Shown: piece after piece, positions 1-6,428 of the stretch
Layout of the letters: each line of letters starts with the position of its first letter
Numbering within the stretch: position 1 is the first letter of the stretch
NCBI RefSeq assembly: GCF_001280085.1
Contig: NZ_LGED01000018.1
Coordinates: forward strand, 1-15,162
DNA: 15,162 nucleotides
Reading direction: 5' to 3'
Origin: Saccharothrix sp. NRRL B-16348
GTDB taxonomy: Bacteria > Actinomycetota > Actinomycetes > Mycobacteriales > Pseudonocardiaceae
Program-made: the position numbers and the translations under genes
The notes under the pieces: generated by a model
The model's input: only the letters and a program-made list of their open reading frames with translations
Told to the model about the DNA's origin: nothing
Databases searched by the model: none

Positions 1-1
1 T

Positions 2-259
2 TCCTCGTCCGTCAACACCACCACGGCCACCGGCCGACCCCTACGAGCCACCCGACAACCCTACAATTCATCAACGAACTTCAGACGCAGGACACTAGGC
101 CACCGCCGACCACCTAACGACATCGACTGGGCCCACACACCCACGGCGGCGCACTGCACATCAATCGAGCACCCCGACGGCAGCGTCACCTTCCCCAAAG
201 CCCACCGCGACGACTGCCTGTGGGGTGCCAGAACTCTGCACTGGACCGCTGAGCTGCCG
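2..259 (+). other. Open frame at left edge, possible C-terminal gene remnant
   Basis: One plus-strand frame is open from the window edge to a TGA at 257-259. Its last part reads as plausible protein (around 125-217, containing IEHPDGSVTFPKAHRDDC), but I recognise no family and the earlier part is low-complexity Arg/Thr/Pro-rich. From 218 the frame runs into a repeated insertion-sequence end, so its final ~13 residues would be element-derived. It could be the tail of a gene truncated by that insertion, or chance openness in GC-rich DNA. The other two forward frames stop at about 96 and 115. Confidence 0.15.
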
Positions 260-316
260 TGATCGTGCGTCGTGTGCCATAAGGACATGATCGTGAGGTG
301 TGGCGTTACGACTGCT
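218..316 (+). repeat. Insertion-sequence end, copy A (direct repeat of 1183-1281)
   Basis: This ~99-bp stretch begins CTGTGGGGTGCCAGAACTCT and ends GTTACGACTGCT. It aligns almost end to end with 1183-1281 at roughly 80% identity by eye, with only single-base gaps. Copy B leads directly into a decayed transposase, so this sequence is the left non-coding end of the same kind of element. Here everything after the end is gone and unrelated sequence follows at 317, so copy A is a solo end left by deletion or recombination. No coding capacity is assigned to it. Confidence 0.7.
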
Positions 317-448
317 TGATCAACGATTACGAGTCTGCATCAGGGGTCGGGCAGGTTCCGAGGCGGACGGCGCGAACCGCAGGTCGGCACGACCGAATCT
401 AGGGGATGCCTCGCGGCCGACACGCAGCCGGCTGTCACCACACGACGT

Positions 449-478
449 CTGCACCCGGGCCGTTGCGGCCGCTAGGAT
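449..478 (+). promoter_or_regulatory. Candidate leaderless promoter of the two-gene module
   Basis: A -10-like TAGGAT lies at 473-478 with a weak -35-like CTGCAC at 449-454 (18-bp spacer). The GTG start codon at 485 is only 6 nt beyond the -10 box, so transcription would begin at or next to the start codon. That is the leaderless arrangement common in actinomycetes. It fits the absence of a Shine-Dalgarno sequence upstream of 485. The -10 match is good and the -35 match is poor. Confidence 0.45.
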
Positions 479-484
479 GAGCGG

Positions 485-820
485 GTGACCGCAGCAGCAC
501 CTCAACCACAGCACGGCCCGGGCGGGCCGTCATTCGCCGACGCCACGCCCGCCCAAGTGCGCGCGGCACTCATCCCCGAAGAGGCCGAGCAGTTCGACCG
601 GGAGTGGCGCGACGTCATGGCCCGCGCCACCGAGGCGCTCGACCTCACCGAGGTGTTCCACACCCTGAACTCCTGGCGCCGGGTCGCCCGCATCACCGTC
701 GCCCAGGGCGCCGAAGCGCACCGCGCCCTGTACCGCCGTGCGGCGGCCAGGGTCACCGGCGCGCAGGTCCCGCCAGACGAGCCACTGGCCACCACCAAAG
801 CCCGCTTGGGACTGGCCTGA
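485..820 (+). CDS. DUF6247-family protein, putative antitoxin
   Basis: The gene encodes 111 residues starting at GTG 485. After a disordered Pro/Gln/Gly-rich start (residues 1-16) the body is helical and charged. It contains the family-like stretches TPAQVRAALIPEEAEQFDRE, then LDLTEVFHTLNSWRRVARIT, and ends in PPDEPLATTKARLGL. This pattern (alanine-rich first helix, central W-R-R-x-A, PEDEPL-like tail) is what I recognise as the actinobacterial DUF6247 family, whose biochemical role is not established. It lacks a signal peptide or membrane segment and is probably cytoplasmic. A second small gene starts 10 nt after its stop, and such pairs recur in actinomycetes. By analogy with type II modules (helical first protein, compact beta-rich second protein) I infer an antitoxin role. 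The family call is fairly firm; the function is inference. Confidence 0.65.
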   Translation: MTAAAPQPQHGPGGPSFADATPAQVRAALIPEEAEQFDREWRDVMARATEALDLTEVFHTLNSWRRVARITVAQGAEAHRALYRRAAARVTGAQVPPDEPLATTKARLGLA

Positions 821-830
821 CCGGCCCACC

Positions 831-1085
831 TTGTACACCCTCACCACCGACGAGACCTCGCGACAGCAGGTCGACGCACTCCCAGCCCAGGCCCTCGCAC
901 CGTTCGCCGAGGTACGCGCCGTCCTGGAGGTCGCACCGTGGAACGGGCAGCCCTACCACCGGGACAAACCCGACACCCCGATGCGCGCGATGAGCTTCGG
1001 CCCCCACGGACAGGGCGACGTCGTCTACCTCATCCTCGAGGACCCACGCCGAGTCGACCTACTACTGGTCCTGTGGATCGACTGA
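831..1085 (+). CDS. Small RelE/ParE-like protein, putative toxin
   Basis: The gene encodes 84 residues from TTG 831, 10 nt downstream of the DUF6247 gene's stop. The start is chosen because the protein-like sequence (LYTLTTDE...) begins there; the frame stays open upstream but is not protein-like. Features are a helix around residues 8-32 (QQVDALPAQALAPFAEVRAV), a W-N-G-x-P-Y segment (residues 37-42), and a beta-rich end with MRAMSFG, VVYLILED and RRVDLLLVLW. That order (N-terminal helices, then strands ending in a V-x-x-L-x-V-x-W-like strand) resembles compact RelE/ParE-type toxins. I see no clear catalytic signature, and RNase activity cannot be claimed. No strong ribosome-binding site is visible before the TTG, so it may be translationally coupled to the gene before it. 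Confidence 0.55.
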   Translation: MYTLTTDETSRQQVDALPAQALAPFAEVRAVLEVAPWNGQPYHRDKPDTPMRAMSFGPHGQGDVVYLILEDPRRVDLLLVLWID

Positions 1086-1182
1086 CCGGCGAACCGCCCC
1101 TCCCCCGATAACACACGTCAGGGCTCAGCCGAGGTGGCCGTAAACGCGATGTCCGGTTGTCCGAGCCGACCGAGGACATCCC

Positions 1183-1915
<733 letters not shown>

Positions 1916-2432
1916 GTCAGTGGACCGTCGCCGTTGGCCAGAGATCTTCCCGGTCACGCCGGGCACCCTGCTCGCCTGGCACCACAGGTTCGTGGCCCGC
2001 AAGTGGGACACTCCACGCGGCGACGTACCGGGCGTCCACCGACACGAGCGGCGATCAAGACGCTTGTGCTGCGGCTCGCCAGAGAGAACCCACGGTGGGG
2101 TCACCGGCGGATCCAGGGCGAACTGGCCCGCCTCGGCCATCGCATCGCCGCCTCGACGGTCTGGCAGATCCTGCACCACGCGGGCATCGACCCGGTGCCA
2201 CGCCGTGCCGGTCCGACCTGGCGGGAGTTCCTCACGGCCCAGGCCTAGGGCATCATCGCGGCGGACTTCCTCCACCTCGACACAGTGCTCGGCAGGCGCC
2301 TGTACGCGTTGGTGTTCCTCGAACACGGCAACCGCCGCCTGCACGTCACCGGCATCACCTCTCACCCAACACGGAAGTGGACAACCCAGCAGGCCAGGAA
2401 CCTCGCCGCCGACCTCGGAACGCGCATGGAGT
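1916..2432 (+). pseudogene. Decayed integrase-core transposase, element 2 (3' truncated)
   Basis: A second, different transposase begins just where element 1 ends. VDRRRWPEIFPVTPGTLLAW (about 1919) and HHRFVARKWD are in one frame. After a shift near 2010 comes TRAAIKTLVLRLARENPRWG, then HRRIQGELARLGHRIAASTV and WREFLTAQA. A nonsense TAG at 2246-2248 interrupts the frame (probably from CAG), which continues as GIIAADFLHLDTVLGRRLYA, then [19 protein letters not shown] to about 2432. The first acidic motif (FLHLDT) is present, but the rest of the catalytic core, including the last two acidic residues, is missing. At 2432 the sequence switches to a glycosidase tail. The order suggests nested insertion followed by decay. 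Confidence 0.7.
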
Positions 2433-2606
2433 CCCAACGGCACCACCGTCTACACCGGCGGCGCACCCACCGGCGATGTCCCCGGCCTGGCCTACGCGGG
2501 CGCGGATTCGTCCTACGTGTACTTCACCCTGCGACCGGGCTCGTGGACGTTGACCGCCACCGGCACCGGGCGCTTGCCGATGCCGGTGCGGTCCCCAGGG
2601 AGGTGA
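2433..2606 (+). pseudogene. 3' remnant of a secreted glycosidase, possibly GH78 rhamnosidase
   Basis: From the transposase break to the TGA at 2604-2606 the plus frame reads NGTTVYTGGAPTGDVPGLAY, then VYFTLRPGSWTLTATGTG. This is a beta-rich, Thr/Gly-rich ending of the kind that closes secreted actinomycete enzymes. The pattern 'NGTTVY-GG-P...VPG...YV-F-...GSWTLTATG' is close to how the C-terminal beta-sandwich of GH78 alpha-L-rhamnosidases ends. The family assignment is from memory of the pattern and is tentative; another secreted carbohydrate-active enzyme tail is possible. The gene has lost its entire catalytic part, consistent with insertion and deletion by the elements at 1184-2432. It lies on the same strand as, and just upstream of, the mannanase promoter. 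Confidence 0.4.
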
Positions 2607-2651
2607 GGTCGTAGTCGATGTCCAGACTTTGACTCGTGCTGAAACTTACTC

Positions 2652-2680
2652 TTGGCCCGGCCGGATTCCGCTGTTAGCGT
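2652..2680 (+). promoter_or_regulatory. Candidate promoter of the GH5 mannanase gene
   Basis: TTGGCC at 2652-2657 and TAGCGT at 2675-2680 are separated by 17 bp. This fits the actinomycete vegetative pattern TTGNNN-17-TANNNT. A transcript starting near 2687 would give a ~21-nt leader to the GTG at 2708, with no obvious Shine-Dalgarno sequence in it. The upstream 2610-2650 stretch is locally AT-richer (GACTTTGACTCGTGCTGAAA), as expected of a control region. I see no clear symmetric operator there. Confidence 0.5.
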
Positions 2681-2707
2681 GCACAGTGCCGGGCCCGGAC
2701 CGCCGTC

Positions 2708-4105
2708 GTGCCACTCGTTCCCCACATCGTCGTGAGGTCAGGGATCATCAAGAGAGTTCTCCACGCGCTGGTCGCGTTGGCGGTGGTCGCCGCCGGGATG
2801 CTGGTGGCGGGCAACCCGGCGCAGGCGGCGACCGGCTTCTACGTCAGCAACGGGCGGCTGTACGACGCCAACGGCTCGGACTTCGTCATGCGCGGGGTGA
2901 ACCACCCGCACGCCTGGTACGCGAGCCAGACGCCGTCGTCGCTGGCCAACATCAAACGACTCGGCGCGAACACGGTCCGCGTCGTGCTCGACTTCAGCCG
3001 CAGCGCCTCCGACATCGCCAACGTCGTGTCGATGTGCAAGCAGAACAGGCTGATCTGCGTGCTGGAGTTCCACGACACCACCGGCTACGGCGACCAGCAG
3101 GCGGCGACCCTGTCCCAGGCGGCCGACCAGTGGATCCGCGTGCGCGGCGCGATCGTCGGCCAGGAGCGGTACGTCATCGTCAACATCGGCAACGAGCCCT
3201 ACGGCAACAACAACGCCGGAGGCTGGACCAACGACACCATCGGCGCGATCCAGAAACTGCGCAACAACGGCCTGACGCACACTCTCATGGTCGACGGACC
3301 GAACTGGGGCCAGGACTGGTCCGGCACCATGCGCACCAACGCATCCAGGGTGTTCAACGCCGACTCGCTCCGCAACACCGTGTTCTCCATCCACATGTAC
3401 GGCGTCTACGGCACCGCGAGCGCCATCACCAGCTACCTCGACGCCTTCGTCAACGCCCGCCTGCCCATCGTCGTCGGCGAGTTCGGCCACAACCACTCCG
3501 ACGGCGACGTCGACGAGAACACCATCCTGTCGGCCACCCAGTCCCGACGACTGGGCTACCTGGGCTGGTCCTGGAGCGGCAACGGCAACCCCGTGCAGTA
3601 CCTCGACATGGCCAACGGGTTCAACGCCAACAGCCTGACCTCCTGGGGCCAACGCATCTTCAACGGCGCCAACGGCATCAAATCCACCTCCACCGAGGCA
3701 TCGGTCTACCGCGGCACCGGTGGCACCTCCATCGTCTCGACACCGGCCAACCGGTGCGTCGACGTGCCGGGCGCCTCCCAGGCCAACGGCACACAGGTCA
3801 CGCTGTGGGACTGCAACGGCGGCGCCAACCAGTCCTTCACCAGCACGTCCTCCGGTGAACTGCGGGTCTACGGCTCCAAGTGCCTCGAACCCCATGGCAA
3901 CGGCACCGCCGCCGGCACCGCGGTATCCATCGGGGACTGCAACGGCACAGCCAACGAGCGGTGGTCGGTCAACAGCAACGGCACCATCACCAACCAGGCC
4001 ACCGGCCTGTGCCTCGACGCCGAAGCCGCCGGCACCGCCAACAGCACACGAGTACTGCTATGGACCTGCAGCGGCACCGCCAACCAGCAGTGGACCCGCC
4101 GCTGA
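2708..4105 (+). CDS. Secreted GH5 endo-beta-1,4-mannanase with C-terminal ricin-B module
   Basis: This 465-residue secreted enzyme is predicted to cleave beta-1,4-mannosidic bonds in mannan or galactomannan outside the cell. Residues 1-40 are a Sec signal peptide: basic GIIKR, a hydrophobic LVALAVVAAGMLVAG core, and cleavage after AQA at 40. Residues ~42-330 are a GH5 barrel, with substrate-loop motif MRGVNHPHAWY (61-71), acid/base Glu163 in VNIGNEP, H229 in SIHMYG, nucleophile Glu258 in VVGEFG, and GWSWSGNG (286-293). This combination fits bacterial mannanases of the GH5_8 type. A short Gly/Thr linker leads to a ricin-B (CBM13) trefoil at ~342-465 with three QxW-like repeats (NQSF 374, NERW 416, NQQW 459). 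GTG 2708 gives the longest signal peptide; GTG 2732 is an equally possible start giving MRSGIIKRVL. Both catalytic residues and the full lectin module are intact, so the gene looks functional. Confidence 0.88.
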   Translation: MPLVPHIVVRSGIIKRVLHALVALAVVAAGMLVAGNPAQAATGFYVSNGRLYDANGSDFVMRGVNHPHAWYASQTPSSLANIKRLGANTVRVVLDFSRSASDIANVVSMCKQNRLICVLEFHDTTGYGDQQAATLSQAADQWIRVRGAIVGQERYVIVNIGNEPYGNNNAGGWTNDTIGAIQKLRNNGLTHTLMVDGPNWGQDWSGTMRTNASRVFNADSLRNTVFSIHMYGVYGTASAITSYLDAFVNARLPIVVGEFGHNHSDGDVDENTILSATQSRRLGYLGWSWSGNGNPVQYLDMANGFNANSLTSWGQRIFNGANGIKSTSTEASVYRGTGGTSIVSTPANRCVDVPGASQANGTQVTLWDCNGGANQSFTSTSSGELRVYGSKCLEPHGNGTAAGTAVSIGDCNGTANERWSVNSNGTITNQATGLCLDAEAAGTANSTRVLLWTCSGTANQQWTRR

Positions 4106-4117
4106 CCCACCCGACAC

Positions 4118-4167
4118 CACGTGGCGCTCGTCCACCCGTCCAAGGACGAGTAGACGAGCGCCACGTG
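4118..4167 (+). terminator. Strong hairpin after the mannanase gene
   Basis: CACGTGGCGCTCGTC (4118-4132) is perfectly complementary to GACGAGCGCCACGTG (4153-4167), a 15-bp stem with a 20-nt loop, 13 nt after the stop codon. No T-run follows, as is usual for actinomycete terminators. Inside it CTCGTCC (4127-4133) can instead pair with GGACGAG (4144-4150), so two helices compete for the same left arm. It separates the mannanase from the GH42 gene. Confidence 0.7.
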
Positions 4168-4190
4168 ACACCCCCACATCCGGGCACCGC

Positions 4191-4204
4191 TGAACGGCGG
4201 TTCA
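4191..4204. promoter_or_regulatory. Palindrome upstream of GH42 gene, candidate operator
   Basis: TGAACGGCGGTTCA has perfect 5-bp arms (TGAAC/GTTCA) around a GGCG centre and lies 33 nt before the GH42 start codon, just upstream of its ribosome-binding site. Position and symmetry suit a dimeric repressor such as a LacI- or GntR-type sugar regulator. No such regulator is encoded in the window and no convincing promoter boxes are seen around it. Confidence 0.3.
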
Positions 4205-4223
4205 CCGCGACGCTCTCCTGACC

Positions 4224-4229
4224 GGAGGA
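4224..4229 (+). promoter_or_regulatory. Ribosome-binding site of the GH42 gene
   Basis: GGAGGA sits 8 nt before ATG 4238, a near-ideal Shine-Dalgarno sequence and spacing. It fixes the GH42 start. Confidence 0.75.
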
Positions 4230-4237
4230 CTCAAGGG

Positions 4238-6232
4238 ATGACGACGCACTGGCCCACCTCGGCACTCGGTTTCGGCGGGGACTACAACCCCGAGCAATGG
4301 CCGCCGGAGGTGTGGGAGGAGGACGTGCGCCTCATGACCGAGGTGGGCGTGAACATCGTGACCATCGGCGTGTTCAGCTGGGGCGCCCTGGAGGTCGCCG
4401 ACGGCGTGTTCGAGTGGACGTGGCTGGACCGCGTCATCGATCTGTTGCACCGCAATGGGATCTCGGTCGACCTCGCCACCCCCACCGCCTCACCACCGCT
4501 GTGGCTGCACGCCGCCCACCCCGAGATCCTGCCGGTGCAGGCCGACATGACGCGGCGCCGGCCGGGAGCACGGGACGGCTGGTGCGCGAACTCGGCGACG
4601 TTCCGCCGCTACGCGCTGCGCATCACGAAGGCACTCGCCGAGCGCTACGCCGCGCACCCGGCGGTGGTGCTGTGGCACGTCAGCAACGAGATCGGCGGCG
4701 GGAACGGACGTTGCCACTGCGACGAGTCACTCGCCGCCTTCCGGGTCTGGCTGCGTGAGCGCTACGGCTCGCTCGACAACCTCAACCGCGCCTGGGGCAC
4801 GGCGTTCTGGGGCCTCTACCTCACCGACTGGGACCACGTGCCCGCACCGCGCGGCGGCGAGGCGCACAACCCGGCGCTGATGCTGGACTACGACCGGTTC
4901 TGCTCGGACTCGCTGCTCGACCACTACCGAGCCGAACGCGACGTCATCCGCGAGTTCGCCCCCACCACGCCGATCACCACCAACTTCATGGTCGGCCCCC
5001 ACCAGGACATCGTCGACTACCCGCGCTGGGCCGAGCACGTCGACGTCGTCGCCAACGACCACTACACCATCCCGTCCGATCCGCTGTCGGCGCAGGACAT
5101 CGCGTTCTCCGCCGACCGGGTGCGCGGGATGACCCCCGGTCGCGGTCCGTGGCTGCTCATGGAGCACTCGGTCAGCTCCCACGCATGGCACACCGTCAAC
5201 CGGGCCAAAGCGCCCCGTGAGCTGGTCCGGGACAGCCTCGGGCACATCGCGCGCGGCGCCGACGGCGCGCTGTTCTTCCAGTGGCGGGCCTCGTTGCGGG
5301 GCGCCGAGCAGTTCCTCCAGGGCATGGTGTCGCACGCCGGCACCGACTCCAAGATCGGCCGCGAGGTGCGGGAGCTGGGCGCGGTGCTGGGCAGGCTGGC
5401 CGAGGTGCGGGGCTCGACCGTGGAACCCGCGCGGGTCGCGTTGCTGTTCGACGACGAGGCGGGGTGGGCATTCTCCCGAGGACTCAAGCCGCACAAGGGA
5501 ATCGACTACGGAGACGAACCGCGCACCTGGCACCGTGCGCTCTGGACCCGCAACGTCCTTGTCGACGTCGTCGCCCCGTCGGCCGACCTGACCACCTACG
5601 ACCTGGTGATCGTGCCGACGCTGTTCCTCGTGGACGACGAGTCCGCCGCACGCGTCGCCGACGTGGCACAACGCGGTGGCGTGGTCGTGGTGACCTGGAT
5701 GTCGGGCATCGTCGACCACGAGAACGCCGTACGACCCGGCGGCTACCCCGGCGCGTTCCGCGACCTGCTCGGCGTCCGCTCGGAGGAGTTCTACCCGCTC
5801 CAACCCGACGAGCACGGCCGACTCGACTCCGGCGCCACGTTCCACTCGTGGTCGGAACTCATGGACGCCACCGACGCCGAGGTCGTCGCACGCTACGCCG
5901 AGGGCCCGTTGGCCGGCGGGCCTGCCGTGACCCGCCGCGCCGTCGGCTCGGGCGCCGCCTACTACGTCTCGTGCGCCCTCGAACCGGCGAGCCTGGACGA
6001 GTTCGTCGGGCAAGTGCTCGACGACGCGGGCATCGAACCGTCCGGCGGCGGAGCGGGACTGGACGTGGTGCGCCGCGAGAAGAACGGCACCACATGGATC
6101 TTCGCCCTCAACCACGGCGAGCAGGAGCGCCGCGTGGCCGCGACGGGAGTCGAACTCGTGACCGGCGAGACCATCGACCACGAACTGGTCGTACCGGCCC
6201 GCGAAGTGCGGGTCGTGCGGGAAAGTCGATGA
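4238..6232 (+). CDS. GH42 beta-galactosidase (cytoplasmic)
   Basis: The gene encodes 664 residues, the usual length for GH42, with no signal peptide, so it acts inside the cell on imported beta-galactosides (galacto-oligosaccharides; in the family sometimes alpha-L-arabinosides). The barrel begins GGDYNPEQWP (13-22). It carries GVFSWGALE (44-52), acid/base Glu151 in WHVSNEIG (146-153) and nucleophile Glu309 in WLLMEHSV (305-312). The FFQWRAS (346-352) loop follows. The GH42 middle (trimerisation) domain starts around VALLFDDEAGWAF, and the short C-terminal beta domain ends in HELVVPAREVRVV. Of the four cysteines that bind zinc in some members, C116, C159 and C161 are present, but the fourth position appears to be Ser164, so the metal site is probably lost. 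The terminator before it argues for its own promoter. It is intact and the call is firm. Confidence 0.9.
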   Translation: MTTHWPTSALGFGGDYNPEQWPPEVWEEDVRLMTEVGVNIVTIGVFSWGALEVADGVFEWTWLDRVIDLLHRNGISVDLATPTASPPLWLHAAHPEILPVQADMTRRRPGARDGWCANSATFRRYALRITKALAERYAAHPAVVLWHVSNEIGGGNGRCHCDESLAAFRVWLRERYGSLDNLNRAWGTAFWGLYLTDWDHVPAPRGGEAHNPALMLDYDRFCSDSLLDHYRAERDVIREFAPTTPITTNFMVGPHQDIVDYPRWAEHVDVVANDHYTIPSDPLSAQDIAFSADRVRGMTPGRGPWLLMEHSVSSHAWHTVNRAKAPRELVRDSLGHIARGADGALFFQWRASLRGAEQFLQGMVSHAGTDSKIGREVRELGAVLGRLAEVRGSTVEPARVALLFDDEAGWAFSRGLKPHKGIDYGDEPRTWHRALWTRNVLVDVVAPSADLTTYDLVIVPTLFLVDDESAARVADVAQRGGVVVVTWMSGIVDHENAVRPGGYPGAFRDLLGVRSEEFYPLQPDEHGRLDSGATFHSWSELMDATDAEVVARYAEGPLAGGPAVTRRAVGSGAAYYVSCALEPASLDEFVGQVLDDAGIEPSGGGAGLDVVRREKNGTTWIFALNHGEQERRVAATGVELVTGETIDHELVVPAREVRVVRESR

Positions 6233-6259
6233 GCGGCGAAGCTCGGTGACCTGCTTTGA

Positions 6260-6418
6260 ATGGTCCCGATGCCCGTCGTTCCTGACATCGCGCCGAGTTG
6301 GCCGCTCGACCTGGATCAGCGACTGCAGCACCGCTCAGGTCGGTTGATCGAACTGTTCGCCGCACACCGCCGCCACGCCTTCGACCTGGTCACCTCAGCG
6401 GAGTCCTTCCTTCCCTAG
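6260..6418 (+). CDS. Short ORF of unknown function between convergent genes
   Basis: An ATG at 6260 opens 52 codons ending in TAG 6416-6418. The sequence starts MVPMPVVPDIAPSWPLDLDQ, continues RLIELFAAHRRHAF (helix-like, basic) and ends SAESFLP. I recognise no family. There is no good ribosome-binding site, and its stop codon overlaps the terminator hairpin and the stop region of the GH115 gene on the other strand. It may be the tail of a lost gene, or chance. The remaining bases between 6233 and 6414 hold nothing else that I can identify. Confidence 0.2.
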   Translation: MVPMPVVPDIAPSWPLDLDQRLQHRSGRLIELFAAHRRHAFDLVTSAESFLP

Positions 6419-6428
6419 CGGACTCCGC
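6398..6428. terminator. Bidirectional hairpin containing the GH115 stop codon
   Basis: GCGGAGTCC (6398-6406) pairs perfectly with GGACTCCGC (6420-6428), giving a 9-bp stem with a 13-nt loop. The loop holds the minus-strand TAG of the GH115 gene (6417-6415). A symmetric hairpin between genes transcribed toward each other would end transcripts from both sides. Confidence 0.5.

Noticed and set aside
4727..6331. 534-codon minus-strand open frame opposite the GH42 gene
   Set aside because: It mirrors the GH42 coding strand, has no recognisable domain and no ribosome-binding site.
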